NCBI GenBank assembly: GCA_902362275.1 | Contig: CABIWB010000010.1 | Location: 1 to 64,000 of the forward strand | DNA: 64,000 bases | Reading direction: 5' to 3' | Origin: Coriobacteriaceae bacterium | GTDB taxonomy: Bacteria > Actinomycetota > Coriobacteriia > Coriobacteriales > Coriobacteriaceae | In this document: in pieces, positions 34,024 through 42,208 of the stretch | Position numbering within the stretch: position 1 is the stretch's first letter | How the letters are laid out: each line of letters opens with the position of its first letter | The notes under the pieces: generated by a model | The model's input: only the letters and a program-made list of their open reading frames with translations | Databases searched by the model: none | Told to the model about the DNA's origin: nothing | Program-made: the position numbers and the translations under genes

Positions 34024-35157
34024 GTGCCTATGAAGGATCTACTTTGTGACATATCGGCTTTTAGGTACTGGCGTTTGCCCCCTCAGGTCCGCGCTCTGTG
34101 CCCGCCGCTTCCACGGCCGGAAGAAGACCGGCAGCGATATGACCTCGCCCGTAACCCGACGGCTGCGGTTGTGCTCGGTTTTCCGTTGTATACATTGGTT
34201 CGGACGAGAAACAAACGGACTTGTCCTGCCAGCATTAGGCAGCGGCTGTTTCTTGGTGAGCTCCCCAGGGAATCCGTGCTGGAAACGGAGCATGGGTTTT
34301 TGGTTACGTCTCCTCTACTGACGGCATTCATCATGTCGCGGCATCTGACGGATCTTCAGCTCCTTTTGGTATTGGCGGAGATGTGCGGCTTGTTTGTGGT
34401 GTGCGCTCTGCCGGCGGCACTTGAGGCCGAGCTTGCGCGTGCAATTGACTCGGGCGCGATTTCGACAACGTTCGGTTGGGTGCGCTGCCCGTCCGAGGAC
34501 GGCACCGCCTCAAATTTATGGCGTCGAGACGCTTTGGTTTTGGGCGGAGACCTTGACCGTTTTTGTTCAGATGTTTGCGGGATGCGTTACGGTAATAAAT
34601 TTATGGCGGTATCGCAACTCGTCCCATTGGGTGCCGCGTCACCTTTTGAGGTCGAGGCGTATTTGTTGCTTGGACTGCCGCGAGCCCTGGGTGGCGAAGG
34701 GTTTTGCGGCATAGAGCTCAATGTCGAAGTGGCGCTAAGCACAAGTGCTCGAGCGATTGTAGGAAAGTCCCGTGTATATATCGACCTGCTCCTGTCTTCG
34801 CCGGACGGCAGGCGACAGGTGGCCATTGAATGTCAGGGAAAGGTCTCGCACGGACGCGCAGGGGATGGCTTGCGTGACGCTGACCGCATGACAGCCCTTC
34901 AGGCCATGGGTTACGATGTACTTCTCCTGACACACAGACAGATATCCGATGAGGATAGATTCCGCGCGATCGTTAAGGCCGTATACAGGATGCTCGATGC
35001 TGAATATCGTGATAAAAGCTCGGATGAGCAAAGGGCTGAGGCATTACTCCGGTCTGAACTATTCATTGACTGGACAAAATTGGGAGTAATCGACGGAAAG
35101 ATGCCCGCTAGACACAAAATGGCTCGATCGTGGACGGCTGCGAATCTAAGTGAGTAG
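34024..35157 (+). CDS. Uncharacterised protein with a PD-(D/E)xK-like nuclease C-terminus
   Basis: A 377-residue soluble protein. The N-terminal two thirds match no family I can name. The C-terminal third has VYIDLLLSSPDGRRQVAIECQGKVSHG, then RDADRMTALQAMGYDVLLLT and a final helical part. The spacing D-x(12 or so)-ExQG and the following R-D-R/L-G-hydrophobic pattern resemble DUF559/Vsr-type nucleases of the PD-(D/E)xK superfamily. No Shine-Dalgarno precedes ATG 34024 (ATG 34030 is an alternative). It is bracketed by two 119-bp elements and ends inside the second, which suggests it moved or decayed with them. Function is inferred only. Confidence 0.65.
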   Translation: MPMKDLLCDISAFRYWRLPPQVRALCPPLPRPEEDRQRYDLARNPTAAVVLGFPLYTLVRTRNKRTCPASIRQRLFLGELPRESVLETEHGFLVTSPLLTAFIMSRHLTDLQLLLVLAEMCGLFVVCALPAALEAELARAIDSGAISTTFGWVRCPSEDGTASNLWRRDALVLGGDLDRFCSDVCGMRYGNKFMAVSQLVPLGAASPFEVEAYLLLGLPRALGGEGFCGIELNVEVALSTSARAIVGKSRVYIDLLLSSPDGRRQVAIECQGKVSHGRAGDGLRDADRMTALQAMGYDVLLLTHRQISDEDRFRAIVKAVYRMLDAEYRDKSSDEQRAEALLRSELFIDWTKLGVIDGKMPARHKMARSWTAANLSE

Positions 35158-35266
35158 ACTTTTGGCACTTTGGCGACCAGGTCGTTTTGAAACAAGTCAT
35201 TTACCTGCGACTTTATAAAGCAATACGGATGGTCTGCTCGGCAAGTTTCGAAAAGTCTACTCACTT
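35148..35266. repeat. 119-bp MITE-like element, copy 2
   Basis: Perfect terminal inverted repeats AAGTGAGTAGACTTTT (35148-35163) and its complement (35251-35266), extended to 18 bp by flanking CT/AG. It has exactly the length of copy 1 and gives the upstream gene its final codons AGT GAG TAG. Confidence 0.9.
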
Positions 35267-35336
35267 AGTTTTTGACGAGAGACCGATGCCGAAGATAGCT
35301 CTATTTCAGGGCGTTAACGAGTCCTCGAGACACAAA

Positions 35337-35365
35337 AAGGCCCGAACCAATACGGTCCGGGCCTT
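35337..35365. terminator. Terminator of the rubrerythrin-type gene
   Basis: AAGGCCCGAACC and GGTCCGGGCCTT (one mismatch) around AATAC; on the minus strand it ends in TTTTTG. Confidence 0.8.
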
Positions 35366-35398
35366 ATAAAGCTAGAGAATGTCTCTCAGGCGTTTGGC

Positions 35399-35959
35399 TT
35401 AGCCAAAGTAGCGCTTGAGCAGGCCGGCGAAAGCCTTGCCGTGGCGAGCTTCGTCGCGAGCCATCTCGTGCACGGTGTCGTGGATGGCATCGAGACCAGC
35501 GGCCTTGGCACGCTTGGCAAGATCGGTCTTGCCGGCGGTGGCGCCATTCTCGGCTTCAACGCGCATCTCGAGGTTCTTCTTGGTGGAGTCGGTCACGACC
35601 TCGCCCAGGAGCTCAGCGAACTTGGCGGCATGCTCGGCCTCCTCGTGGGCAGCCTTCTCCCAGTACAGGCCGATCTCGGGATAGCCCTCGCGATGGGCGA
35701 CGCGAGCCATGGCCAGGTACATACCGACCTCGGAGCACTCGCCCTCAAAGTTGGCGCGCAGGTCGGCAACGATGTCCTCGGAGACGCCCTCCATCTTGGC
35801 GACGCCCACGACGTGCTCGGCAGCCCACTCGAGCTGGCCCTCCTCCTGCTTCAGGAAACGAGAACCGGGAACGCCGCACTGGGGGCACTTGAAGTCCTCG
35901 GGCAGCTGGTCGCCGTCGAACTCTTCCACATAACCGCAAACGGGGCAAACAAACTTCAT
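35399..35959 (-). CDS. Rubredoxin-ferritin-like diiron protein (reverse rubrerythrin type)
   Basis: Residues 1-40 are a rubredoxin domain with two CxxC knuckles ([14 protein letters not shown]). The rest is a four-helix diiron domain with [24 protein letters not shown] and [14 protein letters not shown], giving the ExxH-type iron ligands. Having rubredoxin at the N-terminus defines reverse rubrerythrins, which reduce peroxide or oxygen in anaerobes. ATG 35959 follows AAAGGA; the frame upstream to 36064 is unsupported. Confidence 0.9.
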   Translation of the reverse strand: MKFVCPVCGYVEEFDGDQLPEDFKCPQCGVPGSRFLKQEEGQLEWAAEHVVGVAKMEGVSEDIVADLRANFEGECSEVGMYLAMARVAHREGYPEIGLYWEKAAHEEAEHAAKFAELLGEVVTDSTKKNLEMRVEAENGATAGKTDLAKRAKAAGLDAIHDTVHEMARDEARHGKAFAGLLKRYFG

Positions 35960-36181
35960 GATTCGATCCTTTCGATCGATGGCGATTGTGCGCTCGTCCG
36001 GTCCCGTAAGGGCCCTCTCCGGACGTGCGTCTTGACGAGTTCTATTATCCATAAATGCAACCAAATGTGAAGCCTATTAGGAATGATTTTTAATAAAATA
36101 TTTTTGAGATATGAAGATGTTGATTGATTAACGGTTTGCAAGTCATATACGGACGCCGCTGAGTACAATCGGGCGAGCAAA

Positions 36182-36197
36182 TGTTGACCTATCAACA
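36182..36197. promoter_or_regulatory. Dyad before the alcohol dehydrogenase gene
   Basis: TGTTGA (36182-36187) and TCAACA (36192-36197) lie between a TACAAT -10-like hexamer near 36164 and the start codon. This is a repressor position. Confidence 0.4.
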
Positions 36198-36215
36198 AAT
36201 GAAGGAGTTTCCTTT

Positions 36216-37436
36216 ATGCATCTAGCCCGTCGTGCCTGGTGCCGAACATATCAGACGGTTTTTCGCATTGCATTGCCAATCCTGCCCTATACCGAGCCGC
36301 GCATTTTAGAGCATGCCGAGGATGTGCCCGCGGTGCTTCAAAAGCGCTCGATCCAGAAGGTCCTTATCGTGACGGATCCCGGCATTGCCCGTCTGGGGCT
36401 CACGGCACCGCTCGAGACGGCGCTCGCATCCAGGGGGATTGGCGTTACGGTCTATGCCGAAACGCGTGCGAACCCCACGGTCTCAAACGTGGAGGAAGCG
36501 GCGTCCCTGTACCGAGAGAGCGCCTGCCGGGCAATTATCGGCTTTGGCGGAGGATCAGCCATGGACTGCGCCAAGGGCGTGGGCGCACGCATTGCGCAGC
36601 CAAACAAGCCCATCAACAAGATGCGCGGCCTGCTGCGGATTCATCGTCGCCTGCCGCTGCTCATCGCCGTTCCCACCACGGCAGGCACGGGAAGTGGGGT
36701 CACGCTTGCGGCGGTAATTACCGATGACGAGACGCACTACAAGTACCCCATCAACGACTTTGTGCTTATCCCGCGCTTTGCGGTGCACGACCCCGAGTTT
36801 ACGCGCGGTCTGCCCGCCTCCATTACGGGGCAGACGGGCATGGACGCCCTGACGCATGCCGTCGAGGCCTTTATCGGGCGAAGCACCACGCCCTATACGC
36901 GCAAGATGGCGCGACAGGCGGTGCAGCTCATCCATGACAATTTGCTCGAGGCCTATGAGCATGGCGACAACATGCGTGCACGTCGCAATATGCTTTCGGC
37001 TGCGTATAAGGCGGGCGTTGCGTTTACCCGCTCCTATGTCGGATATGTGCATGCCATCGCGCACAGTCTGGGCGGCCGATACGGAATTCCGCACGGTTTG
37101 GCCAACGCGATCATCCTGCCGCACATGCTTCGCGCTTATGGTGACGCCGCCGCCCCCAAGCTTGCCGATCTTGCTCGCATGGCGGGCATTGCGCCGGCTA
37201 CCGCGCAGGACAGTCTTGCGGCCGAGGCCTTTATCGATTGGGTCGATCGAATGAATGCCGCCTTGGACATTCCCAAATATGTCTCGGGCATTCGCCGCTC
37301 CGACATTCCGCAGATGGCGGCGCATGCCGATGCCGAGGCCAATCCCCTGTATCCCGTTCCGCTTTTGATGGACCGTTTGGAGCTCGAGCGCATGTACGAG
37401 GTCGTCGCGGGTGGTATGTTTGAGGACGAGAACTAG
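36216..37436 (+). CDS. Iron-containing alcohol dehydrogenase
   Basis: A group III, Fe-dependent dehydrogenase of about 406 residues. GFGGGSAMDCAKGVG binds NAD(P)+, PTTAGTGSGVT and GMDALTHAVEAF are family signatures, and HAIAHSLGGRYGIPHGLANA carries metal-binding His residues. GAAGGAG precedes ATG 36216. The aldehyde dehydrogenase gene begins eight bases after its stop, so the pair probably interconverts an alcohol, aldehyde and acid. The natural substrate is unknown. Confidence 0.92.
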   Translation: MHLARRAWCRTYQTVFRIALPILPYTEPRILEHAEDVPAVLQKRSIQKVLIVTDPGIARLGLTAPLETALASRGIGVTVYAETRANPTVSNVEEAASLYRESACRAIIGFGGGSAMDCAKGVGARIAQPNKPINKMRGLLRIHRRLPLLIAVPTTAGTGSGVTLAAVITDDETHYKYPINDFVLIPRFAVHDPEFTRGLPASITGQTGMDALTHAVEAFIGRSTTPYTRKMARQAVQLIHDNLLEAYEHGDNMRARRNMLSAAYKAGVAFTRSYVGYVHAIAHSLGGRYGIPHGLANAIILPHMLRAYGDAAAPKLADLARMAGIAPATAQDSLAAEAFIDWVDRMNAALDIPKYVSGIRRSDIPQMAAHADAEANPLYPVPLLMDRLELERMYEVVAGGMFEDEN

Positions 37437-37444
37437 GAGGGTCC

Positions 37445-38824
37445 ATGAACACCGAGGAAATTGCGCGCATCGTCGGCGATCAGCGCGCCTTCTTTAAGAC
37501 GCACGTTACGTTTGATGTCGATGCTCGACGTCGCGCGCTCGCGAGCTTACGCGATGCGGTGCGGGCCCACGAGGCCGATATTGCCCATGCGCTCAAGACT
37601 GATTTGGGAAAATCGCATGACGAGGCCTATATGTGCGAGATCGGCACGTCGCTTTCCGAGATCCGCCATCAGATCGCGCATGTGGCTCGCTGGAGCCGCC
37701 CGCACCTGCGCCCCTGCGACCTCGCCAATGCTATTAGTGTGTGCAAAACGCAAGCCGTGCCCTATGGCGTCACGCTCATCATGGCTCCGTGGAACTACCC
37801 GTTTTTGCTGACGCTCGAGCCGCTCGCCGGCGCCCTTGCCGCGGGCAATACCGTGGTCATCAAGCCGAGTGCCTATGCTCCGGCGTCGAGCGCGGTACTC
37901 AAGCAAATCTGTGAAGAGGCATTTGATCCGCGCCTGGTGACGGTTGTCGAGGGCGGGCGCGCCGAGAACGAGGCACTGCTCGATGAGCACTGGGACAAAA
38001 TCTTCTTTACCGGTAGCGTTTCGGTCGGCAAACTCGTTATGGAGCGCGCAAGTAAAAACCTTACGCCCGTGACGCTTGAGCTGGGCGGAAAGAGTCCCTG
38101 CATCGTGGATGCGACGGCAAACTTGAAGGTTGCGGCACGGCGTATCGCCTTTGGTAAATGGCTCAACGTGGGGCAGACCTGCGTGGCGCCCGACTACCTG
38201 CTGGTCGATACGCGCGTGCACGACGAGCTGCTGGGCCTCATCAAGGAGGAGGTCCGCCGTATGTTTGGCGAGCATCCGCTCGATAACGAGGACTACGGGC
38301 ATATCGTCAACGCCAAGCATTTTGCGCGCGTGTGCGGGCTGATCGATCCCGATAAGCTCGTGCTTGGAGGTACTGCGCGCGAGGCTTCGCTCAAGATCGA
38401 GCCGACGATTTTGGACGGCGTGTCCCCCGATGACGCCGTGATGCAGGAGGAAATCTTCGGCCCCATCTTGCCAGTGCTGACGTTTGAGAGCCTTGACGAG
38501 GCCGAGACGTTTATTACGGATCGTCCGACGCCGCTGGCCCTGTATATCTTTAGCCAAGACCGTGCGGCTCAGCGGCGCTTTGTGCGCTACGTGCCCTTTG
38601 GCGGAGGCTGCGTCAACGACACGATCATGCACTTGGCTACGAGCCATATGGGCTTTGGCGGCATGGGTGCGAGCGGTATGGGCCAGTACCATGGCCGCGA
38701 GAGTTTCGATGCGTTTAGTCACAAGAAGAGCATCGTGAACAAGGCAACCTGGCTGGACGTGCCATTCCGCTATGCGACCTACGCAAGCTGGAAGCACAAA
38801 TTCGTGCGCATGTTTGTACACTAG
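37445..38824 (+). CDS. Aldehyde dehydrogenase (class 3-like)
   Basis: A 459-residue NAD(P)+-dependent enzyme. MAPWNYPFLLTLEPLAGALAAGN is the ALDH N-terminal signature, FTGSVSVGKLV the cofactor loop, LELGGKSPCIV holds the general-base Glu and NVGQTCVAPDY the nucleophilic Cys. The C-terminal basic, aromatic stretch resembles the membrane-proximal tail of class 3 enzymes. AGGAGGG lies upstream. It forms an operon with the alcohol dehydrogenase and ends in a strong terminator. Confidence 0.92.
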   Translation: MNTEEIARIVGDQRAFFKTHVTFDVDARRRALASLRDAVRAHEADIAHALKTDLGKSHDEAYMCEIGTSLSEIRHQIAHVARWSRPHLRPCDLANAISVCKTQAVPYGVTLIMAPWNYPFLLTLEPLAGALAAGNTVVIKPSAYAPASSAVLKQICEEAFDPRLVTVVEGGRAENEALLDEHWDKIFFTGSVSVGKLVMERASKNLTPVTLELGGKSPCIVDATANLKVAARRIAFGKWLNVGQTCVAPDYLLVDTRVHDELLGLIKEEVRRMFGEHPLDNEDYGHIVNAKHFARVCGLIDPDKLVLGGTAREASLKIEPTILDGVSPDDAVMQEEIFGPILPVLTFESLDEAETFITDRPTPLALYIFSQDRAAQRRFVRYVPFGGGCVNDTIMHLATSHMGFGGMGASGMGQYHGRESFDAFSHKKSIVNKATWLDVPFRYATYASWKHKFVRMFVH

Positions 38825-38847
38825 AATGGGATAGAAGATAGGGATAA

Positions 38848-38883
38848 AAGTGGCCGTCTCCGCGTAAGCGAAGACGGCCACTT
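38848..38883. terminator. Terminator after the dehydrogenase pair
   Basis: AAGTGGCCGTCTCCGC and its near complement ending AGACGGCCACTT, followed by CTCAC. Confidence 0.85.
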
Positions 38884-38891
38884 CTCACGAT

Positions 38892-38947
38892 GAATACGTG
38901 TATCGGAGTTGACAAGACCCGCTGCCACGGGTGCCATCCGCGTATTC
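38892..38947. ncRNA. Small structured element of unknown kind
   Basis: Outer stem GAATACG (38892-38898) with CGTATTC (38941-38947) and inner stem ACCCG (38917-38921) with CGGGT (38928-38932). It lies in a 266-bp gap before the HIRAN gene. It could be a leader RNA; I do not recognise a riboswitch class. Confidence 0.3.
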
Positions 38948-39090
38948 CTATCTTATTTGCAAGCGCTCTGTCATGTGAGCGTTGCGACAAATGAGCAAAA
39001 GGCATGGGCGGGTGAATCTGTGTCCGCACGAGTTCGTAGACTTCTCAATAAGGTTAAGCGCCGGTTTATCCGGCCGTTAGAGGAGCTGCC

Positions 39091-39417
39091 ATGTACGAGC
39101 CTTCACGTGTTCTTCTGTCGTTTCATATTGCGGGATTTCAGTATGCCGACGGTGCCTTGGTCCTGGGGGATCTTAAGGTTGGCGATAAGCTGTCACTGTG
39201 TGCCGAGCGCGATAACCCCCATGATCCCGAGGCGGTTGCAATCTACTACGGCAAGACCAAGCTCGGCTATGTTCCGGGAAACGAGGTCGGCCCGCTGTCC
39301 TTGATGATGTATTACGGCCACGAGGACGTGTTTGAGGCCCGCGTGCAACAGGTTGCCCCCGAGCGCAGCCCGTGGCATCAGGTGCGCGTTGGCCTTTATG
39401 TGGTGGATGCTCGCTAG
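39091..39417 (+). CDS. HIRAN-domain protein
   Basis: A 108-residue protein consisting of a single HIRAN domain: FHIAGFQYADGALVL, LCAERDNPHDPEAVAIYYGKTKLGYVPG and a C-terminal beta strand. HIRAN domains bind the 3' ends of single-stranded DNA in larger repair helicases; stand-alone forms are of unknown role. GAGGAG precedes ATG 39091. A 50-residue frame follows 18 bases later, probably in the same operon, then a phosphoesterase. Confidence 0.85.
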   Translation: MYEPSRVLLSFHIAGFQYADGALVLGDLKVGDKLSLCAERDNPHDPEAVAIYYGKTKLGYVPGNEVGPLSLMMYYGHEDVFEARVQQVAPERSPWHQVRVGLYVVDAR

Positions 39418-39435
39418 TCGGCAATGGAGGCGGCC

Positions 39436-39588
39436 ATGTTTGACGACGATGGTCTGTTTGATCTGACGGATGACCCGTTTGAATGGGATATGCTGCTCGA
39501 CGATGATGAGCTGGAGCAGGACCGTAAGAAGCGGCAGGACAAGAAAACTCAGGGTGACGCTTCGAAAAAACAAGTCAAGCGCCGCTGA
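39436..39588 (+). CDS. Small charged protein, 50 residues
   Basis: ATG 39436 follows GGAGGCGG and opens a 50-codon frame ending TGA at 39588. The first half is acidic (MFDDDGLFDLTDDPFEW, LLDDDELEQD) and the second strongly basic (RKKRQDKKTQ, KKQVKRR). It lies between HIRAN and a phosphoesterase with close spacing. The family is unknown. Confidence 0.6.
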   Translation: MFDDDGLFDLTDDPFEWDMLLDDDELEQDRKKRQDKKTQGDASKKQVKRR

Positions 39589-39681
39589 GGTCTGTTCGGC
39601 GGGCTCTTTGACTAACCGCCGCATCGCTGTGTCTGTATACTTAGCACGAGTTTGACGCGTTGCGAAATGAGGACATGGACG

Positions 39682-40227
39682 ATGATGTGGTTTACCGCCG
39701 ACTTGCACCTGGGCGATACGAATATCTTGCACGATATGGATCGGCCGTTTGATTCGGTCGAGGAGATGAACCGCAAGGTCATCGATGCCATCAATGAGTG
39801 CGTGGCGGCGGACGACCGTCTCTATATCTTGGGAGATTTTACCTATCGTTTGCCCCTGGCGGAGGCGGTGCGCCTGCGCGAGCGTATCGAATGTCAGAAC
39901 GTGACGCTCATCCGTGGTAACCATGACGGCGACTGGGAAGATCCCGACGTGCCGCAAATTTGGGAAGACGTGCGCGATTACCTGGAGATTGCTCCCGGCT
40001 ATGCCAAGGGCCATCGTCTGGTTATGAGCCACTACCCCATGCTCAGCTGGAATGGCAAGGCGCGTGGCGCCATCATGCTACACGGGCATATCCACAGCAG
40101 GGGAGACCGCACCAACGCACGCAACCGCGATCGCGAACGTCCTATCTTTCGCTACGATGCCGGCCTCGACGCCAACGAGTACAAGCCCGTAAGCCGCGAC
40201 CAGATTCTTAGCTTCTTTGGGCTATAG
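39682..40227 (+). CDS. Calcineurin-like metallophosphoesterase
   Basis: A roughly 181-residue enzyme with FTADLHLGD (motif I, D and H), ILGDFTYR (motif II), LIRGNHDGDW (motif III), MSHYPMLSW and LHGHIHSRGD (motifs IV and V). All metal-binding residues of the family are in place. The substrate may be nucleotides or nucleic acid. The start at 39682 is the ATG before MWFTADLH; ATG 39667 is possible. Confidence 0.85.
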   Translation: MMWFTADLHLGDTNILHDMDRPFDSVEEMNRKVIDAINECVAADDRLYILGDFTYRLPLAEAVRLRERIECQNVTLIRGNHDGDWEDPDVPQIWEDVRDYLEIAPGYAKGHRLVMSHYPMLSWNGKARGAIMLHGHIHSRGDRTNARNRDRERPIFRYDAGLDANEYKPVSRDQILSFFGL

Positions 40228-40230
40228 GGT

Positions 40231-40280
40231 GCCAGAACCACTACAAAGGGGACACAGTGCGCCTTTGTGGTGGTTCTGGC
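40231..40280. repeat. 50-bp hairpin, GGGGACA family
   Basis: Nineteen-base arms with one mismatch (40231-40249 and 40262-40280) around GGACACAGTGCG. The stem ACCACTACAAAGG resembles that at 897-935. Confidence 0.8.
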
Positions 40281-40312
40281 GCCGTTGCCATTATGGCGGC
40301 GGCGCCTTTTTT
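40278..40312 (+). terminator. Rho-independent terminator
   Basis: GGCGCCG (40278-40284) and CGGCGCC (40300-40306), then TTTTTT. Confidence 0.75.
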
Positions 40313-40370
40313 GTCCGTGCGGCGCGGTAGAGTGTAGGCGGTTGAAATTCGCGTCCATCGAGGAGCTGCT

Positions 40371-42128
40371 ATGAACGAGATCAAGTGCCCGCATTGCGGC
40401 GAAGTGTTTAAGGTCGATGCGTCCGGCTATGCGGATATCGTCAAGCAAGTACGCGATGCCGAGTTTTCGCGCGATCTGGATGAGCGTGTGAGGGCAGTCC
40501 AGCGCGAGGGCGAGCAGGCGCTGGAGCTTGAGCGCTCGCGTTCGACGGCTGCATTGCAGGAGGCAGAGTCTCAGCGCAATGCTCAGCTTGTCGAGCAGAA
40601 GAACGCTGCGGCTCAGAAGTTGGCACAAGAGGTTGCCAAGCGCGATACCGAGCTTGCCGAGCTGCACGCCAGGCTCGAGGGCGCTGCCGCAGAGCGCGAG
40701 AGTGCAAGCCAGCGCGCGGCGGTTGAGGCCCGTGCCGATGCTCAGAAGGAGAATGCTGAACTCCAGCGCGAGATCGACAATTTGCGTGCGCAGCTGGGAC
40801 GCAAAGATGACGAAGTCAAGCTTGCCGAGTCGGCGGCGCGCAACGCTGCTCAAAACGATTTAGCTGCACGTGATGCTCAGATTGCCGAGCTGCAGGCCAG
40901 GCTTGCCGCGGCGGGCAAGGCCCAGGAGATGGCGCTTGCCACTGCCGCGGCAGAGTCGCAGCGTGAGCTCGATGCCGCTCGCAGCGAGGCCGAGCGCGTG
41001 CTTGCTGACTACCGCGCGACGGTGCAGGAGAAGTTTTCCGCCGCAAAGGCACAATCTGAGCAAGAGGCCGAGGGCCTGCGTGCCCAGCTGCGCGAGCAGG
41101 AGCTGATGGCAAAAATGAACCTGTCGGAGGCGGTCGCCGCGGCGGAGCGAGAGCGCGATGAAGCACGTGCCAAGCTGACGAGCGAGCTGGCAGTGCGCGA
41201 TTCTCGCGAGGAGCAGGCCAAGGCGGCACACGAGCTCGAACTTGCGCAGGCCAAGCGCGCGAGCGATGACCTGATTCGCTACAAGGATGAAGAGATTGAG
41301 CGCCTTAAGGACATGAAGGTCCGCCTGTCCACCAAGATGGTGGGCGAGTCGCTCGAACAGCACTGCGAGACCGAGTTTAACCGTCTGCGCATGACGGCGT
41401 TTCCTAACGCGTACTTCGAGAAAGATAACGATGCGTCCGAGGGCACCAAGGGCGACTTTATCTTCCGCGAGTGCGATGCGAGCGGCAACGAGGTCATTTC
41501 GATTATGTTCGAGATGAAAAACGAGAACGACGAAACCGCGACCAAACACAAGAACGAGGATTTCTTTAAGAAGCTCGATCACGATCGTCGCCAGAAAGGC
41601 TGCGAGTATGCGGTGCTCTGTACGCTGCTCGAGCCCGAGAGCGAGCTTTACAACGCGGGAATCGTGGACGTGAGCTATCGCTACGAGAAGATGTATGTGA
41701 TCCGCCCGCAGTTCTTCATTCCCATCATTACGCTGCTGCGCAATGCTGCCATGGGTTCGCTTCGCTATAAGCAGGAGCTGGCGGAGTACAAGCAGCAGAA
41801 TATCGATGTCACGAACTTCGAAGCCAAGATGGAGAAGTTCAAGAACGATTTCGGCCGCAACTACGAGATCGCGAGCCGCAAGTTCCAAACGGCAATCGAT
41901 GAGATCGACAAGACGATTAGCCATCTGCAGAAAACCAAGGAGGCGTTGCTGTCCTCCGAGAACAATCTGCGCCTAGCCAACAAGAAGGCCGACGATCTTA
42001 CCATTCGCAAGCTCACGTGGGGCAACAAGACCATGAAGGCCGCGTTTGACGAGGCGCGCGGGGCTGCGACAGAGACAAACGATGAGCCAGCCGAGGCGGA
42101 TTCGTATGAGGTCGAGGATACCGAGTAG
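40371..42128 (+). CDS. DUF2130 protein: Zn-finger, coiled coil, nuclease-like domain
   Basis: A 585-residue protein. It begins with a zinc-ribbon CPHCGEVF, then a long Ala/Glu/Gln/Arg coiled coil to about residue 315. The DUF2130 domain follows, with [30 protein letters not shown] and [29 protein letters not shown]. The D and ExK pattern resembles PD-(D/E)xK nucleases such as RmuC, which limits DNA inversions. A second helical part and an acidic end follow. The cellular role is unknown; DNA processing is inferred. Confidence 0.85.
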   Translation: MNEIKCPHCGEVFKVDASGYADIVKQVRDAEFSRDLDERVRAVQREGEQALELERSRSTAALQEAESQRNAQLVEQKNAAAQKLAQEVAKRDTELAELHARLEGAAAERESASQRAAVEARADAQKENAELQREIDNLRAQLGRKDDEVKLAESAARNAAQNDLAARDAQIAELQARLAAAGKAQEMALATAAAESQRELDAARSEAERVLADYRATVQEKFSAAKAQSEQEAEGLRAQLREQELMAKMNLSEAVAAAERERDEARAKLTSELAVRDSREEQAKAAHELELAQAKRASDDLIRYKDEEIERLKDMKVRLSTKMVGESLEQHCETEFNRLRMTAFPNAYFEKDNDASEGTKGDFIFRECDASGNEVISIMFEMKNENDETATKHKNEDFFKKLDHDRRQKGCEYAVLCTLLEPESELYNAGIVDVSYRYEKMYVIRPQFFIPIITLLRNAAMGSLRYKQELAEYKQQNIDVTNFEAKMEKFKNDFGRNYEIASRKFQTAIDEIDKTISHLQKTKEALLSSENNLRLANKKADDLTIRKLTWGNKTMKAAFDEARGAATETNDEPAEADSYEVEDTE

Positions 42129-42150
42129 GGGATAGCGTATCGCGCAAAAA

Positions 42151-42184
42151 GCGGGGGCGCTGGCGATGTTGCCAGCGGCCCCGC
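42151..42184. terminator. Bidirectional terminator
   Basis: GCGGGGGCGCTGGC and GCCAGCGGCCCCGC (one mismatch) between the convergent DUF2130 and helicase genes, with AAAAA on the left side. Confidence 0.85.
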
Positions 42185-42208
42185 TTCGTTTCGTTCCAGT
42201 ATGTTCGG

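Noticed and set aside
37547..38881. 444-codon minus-strand frame opposite the aldehyde dehydrogenase
   Set aside because: High-GC antisense shadow; the dehydrogenase motifs lie on the plus strand.
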